Shown here one piece after another: positions 1 to 6,669 of a DNA stretch of 8,887 bases. Position 1 is the stretch's first letter. Every line of letters starts with the position of its first letter. The notes under the pieces are model-generated. The model was not told the DNA's origin and searched no databases. It was given only the letters and a program-made list of their open reading frames with translations. Origin of the DNA: Devosia equisanguinis (GTDB lineage Bacteria; Pseudomonadota; Alphaproteobacteria; Rhizobiales; Hyphomicrobiaceae). The position numbers were made by a program, and so were the translations under genes. The stretch lies in NCBI GenBank assembly GCA_945901835.1, contig CAMDMH010000092.1, positions 1 to 8,887 of the forward strand, in the 5' to 3' direction.

Positions 1-425
1 ACGAAGGTCGCGGGACCCTCAACATCGCCGTGCCGCGCGGCGCCGGCGGCAATGTCGCCCGGCGCGTCCAGAACATCCGCCTTGTCGCCTATCGCAACGG
101 CGTCCCGCACGAGCGGATCCGCACCGCGGTCAAGCACGGCAACCACGGCGTTGTCACGCTCTCCTACGACCGCATCGCAGCGGTGGGACCGTCTTGCGGC
201 GACTGGTCGGAAGATGTCACGCGCAACAAGGGCAACTTACCTTACGCGAACTTCGGCTGCGCCACACAGCGCAACCTCGCGGCCATGGCGGCCAATCCGA
301 TGGACCTTATGTATCCAGCCATCGAAACCCCGCGCGGCAGCGAAACCCGCGCCACCGATCAAAAGAACTTCCAGCAGAAGATCGGCAAGGACGCCCCGAC
401 GCCGGGATCGACAGCACCGCGTTGA
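1..425 (+). CDS. cpaD: CpaD-family Tad/Flp pilus assembly protein, C-terminal part (5' truncated by window edge)
   Basis: The reading frame is open from base 3 to the TGA at 423-425; the start lies outside the window. CpaD proteins are outer-membrane lipoproteins of the Tad/Flp type IVc pilus machine and act with the CpaC secretin. The visible part carries the family's C-terminal signature: a CGDW motif, then NxPYxNFGCATQ followed by NLAAM and a Asn-Pro-x-Asp-Leu motif. The two cysteines (in CGDW and NFGCA) are conserved in the family. After the NPMDL motif the protein runs on for about 35 polar residues, including TPRGSETR, which resembles the usual CpaD tail. The lipoprotein signal that would confirm localisation is not visible. 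In most alphaproteobacteria cpaE follows cpaD directly; here a PilZ gene follows instead, so this copy sits at the edge of its cluster or is a separate paralogue. Family assignment is confident; the role in this cell is inferred. Confidence 0.9.
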   Translation, partial: EGRGTLNIAVPRGAGGNVARRVQNIRLVAYRNGVPHERIRTAVKHGNHGVVTLSYDRIAAVGPSCGDWSEDVTRNKGNLPYANFGCATQRNLAAMAANPMDLMYPAIETPRGSETRATDQKNFQQKIGKDAPTPGSTAPR

Positions 426-541
426 GCCGGCAACCTGGAATAGCGGGCGTGGAAAGCTGCTGTTCAGCATTCAGGGGTAGGATCGATGGTTGAGGCAGCG
501 CATTTGCGTTGCATGTAACGAGTAGAATCGGGCCACCCGAC

Positions 542-877
542 ATGACGACCGGCAGCAAAGACGCCACTTCAGCCGAAGCGCGACGCGCGACACGCAAGGT
601 CATGCGTACGCTCGGCGAGATCGTGCCCGAAGGCCGCGACCATGGCACCGGCTGCACCGTGCTCGACATGTCCGCGTCGGGCGCACGGCTGAAGGTCGAA
701 GGCGCCGTGCGCAAGCCGTTCGCCCCCACGGTCGCTATCCCCGACACGTTCCGCCTGCTCATCGCGCGCGACAACATCTCGATCGATTGCCGCCTCGCCT
801 GGCGCGACAGCGACATGATCGGCGTCACGTTCACCTCCGCCTTCCGGCCGATCAAGGCACCGGCGAAGCGCGCCTGA
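542..877 (+). CDS. Small single-domain PilZ protein, probable c-di-GMP receptor
   Basis: A 111-residue protein consisting almost only of a PilZ domain. Both c-di-GMP-binding motifs are visible: RxxxR at residues 14-18 (RRATR) and DxSxxG at residues 42-47 (DMSASG). A beta-barrel-like C-terminal half follows, ending in LAWRDSDMIGVTF, typical of alphaproteobacterial PilZ domains. No membrane segment or second domain is present, so it is probably a cytoplasmic adaptor. I chose the ATG at 542. A TTG at 509 would add 11 residues with no family resemblance. A weak sigma70-like pair (TTGAGG at 490-495, TGTAAC at 514-519) would also place the transcript start downstream of that TTG. Neither start has a strong ribosome-binding site. 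The gene is 116 bases after cpaD on the same strand and its stop is 4 bases from the stop of the convergent cupin gene. Target and output are unknown; proximity to a pilus gene is suggestive only. Confidence 0.86.
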   Translation: MTTGSKDATSAEARRATRKVMRTLGEIVPEGRDHGTGCTVLDMSASGARLKVEGAVRKPFAPTVAIPDTFRLLIARDNISIDCRLAWRDSDMIGVTFTSAFRPIKAPAKRA

Positions 878-881
878 ACCT

Positions 882-1283
882 TTAGAAGAACTTGTTCGGC
901 TTCAGGAAGAACCCGAGGATCAGCGCCCCTTTGGGTGCCCGCGCCACGTGACGGCTGCCGGCCGGACGCCAAACGAAATTCCCCGCCGTCACCTCGCCGT
1001 CCTCGTCCACGAGGCTGCCCTCGATGATCCACGACTGCTCGATTTCGATATGCTCGTGATCGGATAGAACCGAGCCCGGCTCCCAGCGAAACAGCGCCGT
1101 CATCAAGCCGGTCGTGTCGTCCTTCATCAGGATCTTGATATCGATTCCCTTGTGCCCCGTGGGAACCCACGGCAGCTTCTCGACCTCGACGAGGCGCGAT
1201 TGCAACGGGCCCAGCACCTTGCCGAAATCATAGCCCGGCGTGGTCGTGGTCAGCTCTGCGGATTTCGTGGCTGTGGCTGCCAT
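882..1283 (-). CDS. Small single-domain cupin protein (ChrR-like/dioxygenase-like)
   Basis: A 133-residue protein with one cupin barrel. Cupin motif 1, G-x5-HxH-x3-E-x6-G, is matched exactly from G70 to G89, giving metal ligands H76, H78 and E82. Motif 2, G-x5-PxG-x2-H, is matched from G101 to H112, the fourth ligand. A mononuclear Fe, Mn or Ni site is therefore expected. The overall form resembles the ChrR-type cupins, a group that includes small dioxygenases such as those acting on acetophenones or acetylacetone; which reaction applies here cannot be told from sequence. A clear ribosome-binding site (GAGGAG, about 7 bases before the ATG at 1283) supports the start. It lies 76 bases downstream of the Bug-type gene on the same strand and is probably the last gene of that unit. 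It could equally be a non-enzymatic sensor or isomerase. Fold is certain; function is open. Confidence 0.88.
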   Translation of the reverse strand: MAATATKSAELTTTTPGYDFGKVLGPLQSRLVEVEKLPWVPTGHKGIDIKILMKDDTTGLMTALFRWEPGSVLSDHEHIEIEQSWIIEGSLVDEDGEVTAGNFVWRPAGSRHVARAPKGALILGFFLKPNKFF

Positions 1284-1359
1284 GTGAACTCTCCTCTTGT
1301 CACTTAAATCTCCCAGTCATCATAGCGCGGAGAAGCCTCGGCGGAAGACGCCTGCGACA

Positions 1360-2343
1360 TCACTGAATACGCGCGCCCGACTTGCGCACGACATCTTTCC
1401 ACCGCGCGGTCTCCTTGGCAACCAACTCAGACATTTCCTTCGGGCCGTAGCCCCAAGGTTCCACGCCGAGCTTAGCCAGCGTCGCGACCACTTCCGGCGT
1501 GAACATGATCTCGCGGACGGCAGCCGCCCACTTCTCGCGAATGGCAAGCGGCGTGCCAGGCGGAGCAGTGAAGGCCGTCCACGTATCCGACTGCAGCTCG
1601 GGCAAACCGACCTCTGCGATTGTCGGCAGATTGGGCGCGATTTTCGGCCGGCTGGGTGCTGTGGCCGCCAGCATCCGGACTGGCCTTTCGCCTTCCGTCA
1701 GCGGAAACACCGTGCCGATGTCGGCAAAGATGAAATCGTAGACGTTGGCCGCAAGATCCCTGAGCGCCGGCCCCGCGCCGCCGTAGGGCAGATGCGCATG
1801 CTTGGCCCCGATCACCATCTCGAACAACGCGCCCGTCAAATGCCCCGTTGTCCCGTTGCCCTGCGAGCCATAGGTCAGCTTGCCCGGGTTGGCCTTCGCA
1901 TAGACGACGAGTTCCTGCGCGGTTTTGAACGGACTGTCCGGCTTCACCGCGAGCACGTTGGGAATATAGGACGAGATCGCCACCGGCTCGAGCTTCTCAG
2001 GCTCGAAGCGCAACTCCTTGAACAGCGCCTTGTTCACCACGAGCGGCGCGGGCGGCGACACCAGCAGCGTATAGCCGTCCGGATCCGACTTGTAGACGAA
2101 CTCGGCCGCAAGGTTGTTGCCCGCCCCGGGCCTGTTCTCGACGACGATCGACTGCTTCCACTTGCGCTGCAGATGCTGGGCGACGATCCGTGCGATGAGA
2201 TCGTTGCCCCCGCCGGCCGCCGCCGACACGATCAGCCGCACTGATTTGCTCGGATAGTCTGCAACACTTTGCGCGAACGCCGCCACCGGCAGCGCGACCA
2301 CGGCGAGCACCGCTGCCGCAAACGTCCTCGAGGTCGAGGTCAT
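1360..2343 (-). CDS. Bug/TctC-family periplasmic solute-binding protein
   Basis: A 327-residue extracytoplasmic binding protein of the Bug family, which serve as receptors for tripartite tricarboxylate transporters and bind carboxylates, aromatic acids or amino-acid-like ligands. Residues 1-24 form a Sec signal peptide, with a hydrophobic stretch ending AAFA before Q25. The mature N-terminus carries the family hallmarks: YPSKSVRLIVSAAAGGGND (30-48), VVENRPGAGN (67-76) and DPDGYTLL (87-94). Later come YGSQGNGTTGHL, the HLPYGGAGPAL segment and the LPTIAEVGLP motif. I chose the ATG at 2343, preceded by GGGAGGA on the minus strand (2347-2353); an ATG at 2403 would put 20 charged residues before the signal peptide. 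No TctA or TctB membrane subunit is in the window, so it is an orphan binding protein, as is common in this family. It lies between the decarboxylase-like gene (115 bases upstream) and the cupin gene. Confidence 0.92.
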   Translation of the reverse strand: MTSTSRTFAAAVLAVVALPVAAFAQSVADYPSKSVRLIVSAAAGGGNDLIARIVAQHLQRKWKQSIVVENRPGAGNNLAAEFVYKSDPDGYTLLVSPPAPLVVNKALFKELRFEPEKLEPVAISSYIPNVLAVKPDSPFKTAQELVVYAKANPGKLTYGSQGNGTTGHLTGALFEMVIGAKHAHLPYGGAGPALRDLAANVYDFIFADIGTVFPLTEGERPVRMLAATAPSRPKIAPNLPTIAEVGLPELQSDTWTAFTAPPGTPLAIREKWAAAVREIMFTPEVVATLAKLGVEPWGYGPKEMSELVAKETARWKDVVRKSGARIQ

Positions 2344-2346
2344 GCA

Positions 2347-2353
2347 TCCTCCC
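2347..2353 (-). promoter_or_regulatory. Ribosome-binding site deciding the Bug-family start
   Basis: GGGAGGA on the minus strand, 3 bases before the ATG at 2343. It also abuts an out-of-frame ATG at 2347. The site supports the internal Met that begins a proper signal peptide over the upstream ATG at 2403. Confidence 0.6.
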
Positions 2354-2458
2354 GTTGGCAGTTGCCGGTTGGACCGCCGCCCCCGGCTACTTGTTTCGAT
2401 CAACTCATATCCGACGCCGAACCCATTTGAAACGGCATTTCACAACCGGCAATCAGCT

Positions 2459-3490
2459 TCAAACAGCCACCGAAGGCTCGATTCCAGGTGGGAATATTTC
2501 CTCCGGTTTCGCCAGCCGCTTCGCGATCCCCTGCTCGTGGCAATACTGCAGGAATGCGTTCAATGTCGGCCGGTTCGCCTCGATCCCGAACGGGAAGATG
2601 TCGCGACCGAACTTCTCTTCCAGCTCCCCGATGTAGTGCGACATCCAAGGCACGGGATACCGCGACACCCCGGCCTCCCGCAGCCGATCGAGGCTCCGGT
2701 TCTTCGACTCCTCGAACGCGAGACACAGATTGCGCGCCAGCCATGGATGCTCGCCCAGAATGTCTTTCCGCATCGCGATCACGTGCATGATCGGATAGAT
2801 ATTCGTCCGCGCGAAGTAGTCCGCCTCCCGCTGGCGATAGTCCGCGAACAGGCGCCTAACTGCGGGATTCCCTTTCTCTACCGAAGACGGCGCGCTCGCC
2901 GTCATCACGGCATCGACCTCGCCGGACACCAGCATGTCATTCAGCGTCTTGGCCGGCTCGCGCCGCAGCACCAGGCCCTTCGGCAGAGCGAGATCCACCT
3001 TCTCCGTCCGCCCCGCTGTCTCGATGCCGGCCTGCACCCACTCGATCGAATTCAATGGAACCTTGGCCTCGTGCTCGAGCCAGCCGCGCGAATATACGGC
3101 CGCGGTCTGAGCCCATTCCGGCAGACCGACGCGCTTGCCTTTGAGATCGGCCGCATCACGAATGCCCTTCGACGTGTTGACGTAGAACGACGACAGCCGG
3201 AACACGCGGCTGGCGAAAACCGGCAACGCGATCACATCTGAGTTCGCCGACGTGGCGAGGGCCGTGAACTTGGCGAACGACATTTCGCTGACATGCCATT
3301 CGCGCCCAGCCGCAAACCGGGCGAAAATCTCGTGCAGGTCGAGAGTGAGCCATAGCGGGTCGATCCCCGTCGCCTGCACGTCCCCTGAGCGGAAATCACG
3401 GAAATGGTCGTAGTCGCTGATCGCGATCGTCAGGGGAATGCGTTTCACCGGCGTCACCGTTCCAGTTGGATTGAAGAAGGATCCTCCCAA
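2459..3490 (-). CDS. 4,5-dihydroxyphthalate decarboxylase-like protein (periplasmic-binding-protein fold)
   Basis: A homologue of the Pht5 family, whose named member decarboxylates 4,5-dihydroxyphthalate to protocatechuate. The family shares the fold of ABC-type substrate-binding proteins, and many members are labelled as such. Family landmarks in order, counted from the chosen start: LTIAISDYDHF (about 20-30), the HVSEMS segment (about 66-71), ALPVFASRVFR (88-98), DLKGKRVG (115-122), and the strongly conserved stretch from RLFADYR through NIYPIMH (213-236). A C-terminal YCHEQGIAKRL and EEIFPP follow. No signal peptide or lipobox is present with any start, which favours a cytoplasmic enzyme over a transport receptor. 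The start is uncertain. TTG at 3490 has a good AGAGGGG site 6 bases upstream and gives 343 residues. GTG at 3457 or 3448 has no clear site but begins just before the conserved core, and 3448 gives 329 residues. The open frame extends to an ATG at 3610 without family similarity. It is the first gene of a possible three-gene unit with the Bug and cupin genes. Substrate is unproven. Confidence 0.84.
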   Translation of the reverse strand: MGGSFFNPTGTVTPVKRIPLTIAISDYDHFRDFRSGDVQATGIDPLWLTLDLHEIFARFAAGREWHVSEMSFAKFTALATSANSDVIALPVFASRVFRLSSFYVNTSKGIRDAADLKGKRVGLPEWAQTAAVYSRGWLEHEAKVPLNSIEWVQAGIETAGRTEKVDLALPKGLVLRREPAKTLNDMLVSGEVDAVMTASAPSSVEKGNPAVRRLFADYRQREADYFARTNIYPIMHVIAMRKDILGEHPWLARNLCLAFEESKNRSLDRLREAGVSRYPVPWMSHYIGELEEKFGRDIFPFGIEANRPTLNAFLQYCHEQGIAKRLAKPEEIFPPGIEPSVAV

Positions 3491-3501
3491 AGCTAGCCCC
3501 T

Positions 3502-3515
3502 CTTGGACAACCAAG
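3502..3515. promoter_or_regulatory. Inverted repeat adjoining the ribosome-binding site of the decarboxylase-like gene
   Basis: CTTGG, a 4-base spacer and CCAAG form a perfect 5-bp inverted repeat in the 143-base divergent region. On the minus strand its 3' arm runs directly into the AGAGGGG purine tract before the TTG at 3490. It could be a small operator or a leader hairpin; chance occurrence is quite possible. Confidence 0.3.
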
Positions 3516-3520
3516 CCAGC

Positions 3521-3547
3521 CGGTATCGGGAACGGTATCGGGAACGG
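3521..3547. repeat. 12-bp direct tandem repeat, 2.25 copies
   Basis: The unit cggtatcgggaa occurs at 3521-3532 and again, identically, at 3533-3544, followed by a partial third copy (cgg). It lies in the intergenic region between the divergent decarboxylase-like gene and the secreted six-Cys gene. Read in the minus frame it would encode PFPIPFPIP, which is not part of any recognised domain. This supports treating the open frame upstream of 3490 as non-coding. Confidence 0.8.
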
Positions 3548-3633
3548 GGTGTGCGTCGGTCTTGTGGAGGTCTCGCCCTCGCGCCGCCGCGGCAATAAGC
3601 TCTGAACCATAAGCTCATGCGAAAGGACCGCAG

Positions 3634-4050
3634 ATGAACGCCCGCTTCTGGCTGATGGCCGTGACCGCAGTCGGCCTTGCCGCCACCGTCGATGTCGCTA
3701 CGGCCCAACAGCGTCCCTGCCCCCATTCCGAAAGCGACCGGGACAAGATCACGCGCACGCTGCAATCGGCAACCACCTGCCAGCGCGCCTACGACATCAT
3801 GAACGCCTGCCGCAGCAATACCGGCGGCGACGTCGCATTGGCCGATGTCGTCATTCAACGCTGTGAAGCGTCGTTTCTGCCGGGACTGACTGCCACCGCC
3901 CGCCGCGCCTACGACGCCGAGCGCGCCGCCTGCCGCAAGAGATACGCCAAGCGTGAAGGCACGATGTATGTGTCGTTTGCCGTCACATGCGAAGCCGGCG
4001 TCGCGGCGCGCCTCGCAGGTGCTGCCGAGAAGCGCACGCGCAGCCGCTGA
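3634..4050 (+). CDS. Small secreted six-cysteine protein, function unknown
   Basis: A 138-residue protein that I do not recognise. Residues 1-24 look like a Sec signal peptide: a short positive start, the hydrophobic run FWLMAVTAVGLAA, and ATA just before Q25, so the mature protein is probably periplasmic. The mature part is small, basic and likely helical. It has six cysteines at 29, 49, 59, 77, 100 and 119, an even number compatible with three disulphides. Two short segments resemble each other: CQRAYDIMNAC (49-59) and RRAYDAERAAC (90-100), each an aromatic 'AYD' followed by a cysteine, hinting at an internal helical repeat. The ATG has AAAGGA about 6 bases upstream. The gene is divergent from the decarboxylase-like gene and ends 6 bases from the stop of the convergent amidase gene. 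It is probably its own transcription unit. The spacing of cysteines is loosely like small lysozyme-inhibitor-type proteins, but I cannot support that assignment. Confidence 0.75.
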   Translation: MNARFWLMAVTAVGLAATVDVATAQQRPCPHSESDRDKITRTLQSATTCQRAYDIMNACRSNTGGDVALADVVIQRCEASFLPGLTATARRAYDAERAACRKRYAKREGTMYVSFAVTCEAGVAARLAGAAEKRTRSR

Positions 4051-4056
4051 GGCCGT

Positions 4057-5520
4057 TCACGGCGATGCGGCGAATTTCGGTGGCGGCACGAAGGACCGGA
4101 ACGCACGCTCGATCAGTTGCGCCAGCCTGATGCACCGCTTGTCGCCGAACTCCGGCCCGATGATCTGCGCACCGATCGGCAAGCCTTCCCGAGACAGTCC
4201 GATCGGAATGGCCGTCGCCGGCAGATACGACAGCGAAGGCAGACCGATCCAGTAGTAGCAGTCCGACGCCGGCCTCCTGGCCCCGTCGACCATCAAGAAC
4301 TGTTCGATCTTCGGCACCCCGATCATGCTGGGAAATGCCGTCGTCGTCATGACGGGACAGATCAGCGCATCGTAGCGCCGAAAGAACGCGGCCCAGCGAC
4401 GGCGCAAGGCGTGGCGCTTGTCGTCTGCCGCGAGCCAGCTCCGGTGCGATTGCGAAAGCGCGCGATGCATGATCGCGTCATAGCTTGCGTCATCGGCGGC
4501 AAACCCCCGCGCCTTTTTCGCGAGTTCTCCTATCTCATCCTCGCTGAAACGTGCCGAGGTCGCCCCGCGCAGCAACATCAAGAACAACTCGTAGTGCTCC
4601 AGGCTGCCGACCGGCAGCACCGGTGAAGGGTCCACTACCGCGCCCTCCCGCACCAGCGCATCGCCGAGTTCACCTAGCGCCAGCCTGATGCTGCCATCGA
4701 CGGGAAAGTGCCGATCGCTGTCTATGATGCCGATACGAAATTCCGCCAGCCTGTCGCGGGCCTCGCCAGGCAGCGACAAACCCCACGCGCCAGCTCCGAC
4801 ATCGCCGTCGTCAGCACCTGCCGTGAGGTCGAGCGCCAGTTCAAGGTCGAACGCCGAGCGCGCCAACGGTCCCCCTACCAGGATGTCGCTCGGCGCCGCG
4901 TCCTCCGACATGCCGTGCCCGCGTATCGGCACGATGCCGAACGTCGGCTTGTGCCCCCACACACCACAATAGACCGCCGGGACACGGATCGAGCCGGCGA
5001 TGTCGCTACCGAACTCCAGGGCCGAGAGCCCCGCGGCCATCGCTGCAGCCGCTCCGCCGGATGACCCGCCGGGTGTGCGCCCCTCGTCCCATGGATTGCG
5101 CGTCGCGCCGTAGATGGCGTTGAAGCTCTGCCAGTCCGCGAGATCCTTTGGTACGTTGGTCTTGCCCATCACGATGGCGCCGGCCGCGACGAGGCGGGAA
5201 ACGGCTACGCTGTCGGTACCTGCGCGATGACCGGCCCGGTCCGGGTGCCCAAACGTCGTCGGCAGCCCCGCGACATCGAATGATTCCTTGATGGTGACGG
5301 GAACGCCGGCCAAAGGCCCGAGATTGCGCCCTGCCCGCCGGGCTTCGTCCGCCGCGTCGGCTTGGGCCAGTGCCGCTTCGTCACGACGTGCGACGACCGC
5401 GTTGAGCGACCGCCCCACGCCGTCCATCCGTGCCAGATACGCCTCGACGATCTCCCGCGACGAGTAGCGGCCTTCCGCGAGATCGGTGCCGATCTCGATC
5501 GCCGTTCCAAATACAGCCAC
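4057..5520 (-). CDS. Amidase-signature family hydrolase
   Basis: A 487-residue amidase-signature enzyme, cleaving C-N amide bonds with a Ser-cisSer-Lys triad. The catalytic residues are visible: K78 in VPVTIKES, cis-Ser S153 in the PGGSSGG loop, and nucleophile S177 in SDIAGSIRVPA. The 24-residue spacing of the two serines matches the family. The family motif CGVWGHKPTFG follows, and the C-terminal part has LICPVMTTTAFP and LPIGAQIIGP. Length is normal. I chose the GTG at 5520, with AGGAG about 10 bases upstream and family-like sequence beginning soon after it; an ATG at 5553 would add 11 Arg-rich residues without a ribosome-binding site. No gatB or gatC is nearby, so it is not the GatA of a tRNA amidotransferase. 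No signal peptide is visible, so it is probably cytoplasmic. It starts 93 bases downstream of prs and may be read through from it. The substrate cannot be predicted. Confidence 0.93.
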   Translation of the reverse strand: MAVFGTAIEIGTDLAEGRYSSREIVEAYLARMDGVGRSLNAVVARRDEAALAQADAADEARRAGRNLGPLAGVPVTIKESFDVAGLPTTFGHPDRAGHRAGTDSVAVSRLVAAGAIVMGKTNVPKDLADWQSFNAIYGATRNPWDEGRTPGGSSGGAAAAMAAGLSALEFGSDIAGSIRVPAVYCGVWGHKPTFGIVPIRGHGMSEDAAPSDILVGGPLARSAFDLELALDLTAGADDGDVGAGAWGLSLPGEARDRLAEFRIGIIDSDRHFPVDGSIRLALGELGDALVREGAVVDPSPVLPVGSLEHYELFLMLLRGATSARFSEDEIGELAKKARGFAADDASYDAIMHRALSQSHRSWLAADDKRHALRRRWAAFFRRYDALICPVMTTTAFPSMIGVPKIEQFLMVDGARRPASDCYYWIGLPSLSYLPATAIPIGLSREGLPIGAQIIGPEFGDKRCIRLAQLIERAFRSFVPPPKFAASP

Positions 5521-5613
5521 GATGCTTGCTCTCCTGCGCCATCGGTGCGGCAAGCACGACGGAGGCGCTGGCGTCGTCCAGGCGGCCGGCCCAACCGTTG
5601 CGTGTCACTGGTT

Positions 5614-6597
5614 TCAGTAGTCGTAGAACAGACCCGAGACGCTCTCTTCGTTGGCGGTCCGCTTGATCGCCTCACCGAGCAGGTTGGCAATCGGCAGCAC
5701 GCGAATGTTGCGCGCCTTGCTCACGCCTTCCGTCGGCTCGATAGAATCGGTGATCACCAGCGACTTCAGCCGAGAGCCCTCGACCCGCTCGACCGCCGTG
5801 CCCGACAGCACGCCGTGGGTGATGTAGGCCATCACCTCTTTGGCGCCGGCCTCCAGCAGAACGTCGGCTGCGTTACACAGCGTCCCGCCCGAATCGACGA
5901 TGTCGTCGACCAGGATGCAGCGCTTGCCCGACACGTCGCCGATCACCGTCATCGACTCGATCTCGCCCGGCCGCCGCCGCTGCTTGTCGCAGATCGCGAG
6001 AGGCGCATTGATCCGCTTGGCCAGCGCACGCGCACGCACCACGCCGCCGACATCGGGCGACACGACCATCACGTCGCCGATTTCGTAGCGATCCTTGATG
6101 TCGCGCACCATCACGGGTGCCGCAAACAGGTTGTCGGTCGGAATATCGAAGAAACCTTGGATCTGCCCGGCATGCAGGTCGAGTGTCAGCACGCGATCGG
6201 CGCCGGCGCGCTCGATCAGGTTGGCGACGAGCTTGGCCGTGATCGGCGTTCGCGGACCGGGTTTCCGGTCCTGGCGCGCATAGCCGAAGTACGGCATGAC
6301 GGCCGTGATGCGCCGCGCCGATGCCCGCTTCAGCGCGTCGATCAGGATCAGCAGTTCCATCAGGTTGTCGTTCGCCGGATGTGACGTCGGCTGGATCACG
6401 AATACGTCCTCGCCGCGCACGTTGTCATGCAACTCGACGAAGATTTCGCGATCCGCAAAGCGCTTGCACACACCGCGCGTGAGGTCGACTTTCAGTTCTT
6501 TTCCGATCGCTTCGGCGAGCGGACGATTGGCGTTTCCCGACACGAGCTTTATGCGCAATTTCTCGGCTCCATTTGCCTTCTTGCGTGGAACGCTCAT
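5614..6597 (-). CDS. prs: Ribose-phosphate pyrophosphokinase (PRPP synthetase)
   Basis: A 327-residue class I PRPP synthetase that makes 5-phosphoribosyl-1-pyrophosphate from ribose-5-phosphate and ATP, feeding purine, pyrimidine, histidine, tryptophan and NAD synthesis in the cytoplasm. Visible family elements: NDNLMELLILIDALKRASA (76-94), the ATP-binding flexible loop PYFGYARQDRK (102-112), TLDLHAGQIQGFFD (138-151) with catalytic-region H142, the SPDVGG turn (180-185), and the ribose-phosphate-binding loop DDIVDSGGT (231-239). The C-terminal SGLFYDY is typical of the family. Compared with the roughly 315-residue enterobacterial enzyme there is a short basic N-terminal extension of about 12 residues. 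The ATG at 6597 has AAAGGGG about 7 bases upstream, supporting this start. A strong hairpin sits 40 bases before the start codon, so prs either has a promoter very close to its start or is partly read through from the lipoprotein gene. Nothing in the coding sequence is unusual. Confidence 0.98.
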   Translation of the reverse strand: MSVPRKKANGAEKLRIKLVSGNANRPLAEAIGKELKVDLTRGVCKRFADREIFVELHDNVRGEDVFVIQPTSHPANDNLMELLILIDALKRASARRITAVMPYFGYARQDRKPGPRTPITAKLVANLIERAGADRVLTLDLHAGQIQGFFDIPTDNLFAAPVMVRDIKDRYEIGDVMVVSPDVGGVVRARALAKRINAPLAICDKQRRRPGEIESMTVIGDVSGKRCILVDDIVDSGGTLCNAADVLLEAGAKEVMAYITHGVLSGTAVERVEGSRLKSLVITDSIEPTEGVSKARNIRVLPIANLLGEAIKRTANEESVSGLFYDY

Positions 6598-6637
6598 GGC
6601 GCCGCCCCTTTGATTGATCGCGCGAGGCTAATAGCAA

Positions 6638-6669
6638 CGAGGCCCCGCACTGTAAATGGCGGGGCCTCG
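6638..6669 (-). terminator. Perfect 11-bp GC hairpin between the lipoprotein gene and prs
   Basis: The arms cgaggccccgc (6638-6648) and gcggggcctcg (6659-6669) pair perfectly around a 10-base loop. It lies 57 bases after the stop of the lipoprotein gene and 40 bases before the prs ATG. On the minus strand only a weak T-rich run (ttgctatt) follows, so it is an imperfect intrinsic terminator. It could instead stabilise the 3' end of the upstream mRNA or act in a prs leader. The hairpin is certain; its role is inferred. Confidence 0.6.

Noticed and set aside
307..1170. Long minus-strand open frame spanning cpaD, PilZ and the cupin gene
   Set aside because: It is antisense to cpaD and PilZ and out of frame with the cupin gene, all of which have clear family motifs. 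The predicted protein is Arg/Gly/Ser-rich with no recognisable domain, as expected for a shadow frame at high GC.
1297..2244. Plus-strand open frame of 315 codons
   Set aside because: It is antisense to the Bug-family gene, very rich in Arg and His, and has no domain features. It is a GC-bias shadow.
2342..3241. Plus-strand open frame of 299 codons
   Set aside because: It lies antisense to the decarboxylase-like gene, which shows clear family motifs; its composition is that of a shadow frame.
3491..3610. N-terminal extension of the decarboxylase-like protein up to the ATG at 3610
   Set aside because: The frame is open but contains the 12-bp tandem repeat, lacks a ribosome-binding site at the ATG, shows no signal peptide, and extends well beyond the family's conserved start.
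4052..4063. GCCG/CGGC hairpin between the convergent stops of the six-Cys gene and the amidase gene
   Set aside because: The stem is only 4 bp with no T-run on either side. It is too weak to call as a bidirectional terminator.
5070..5090. Possible active-site change in the amidase
   Set aside because: The nucleophile motif has Ala where many members have Gly (DIAGS), but from memory the family signature allows Ala there, and all three catalytic residues are present.
5362..6384. Plus-strand open frame of 340 codons
   Set aside because: It is antisense to prs and the start of the amidase gene; Arg/His/Asp-rich with no domain features.
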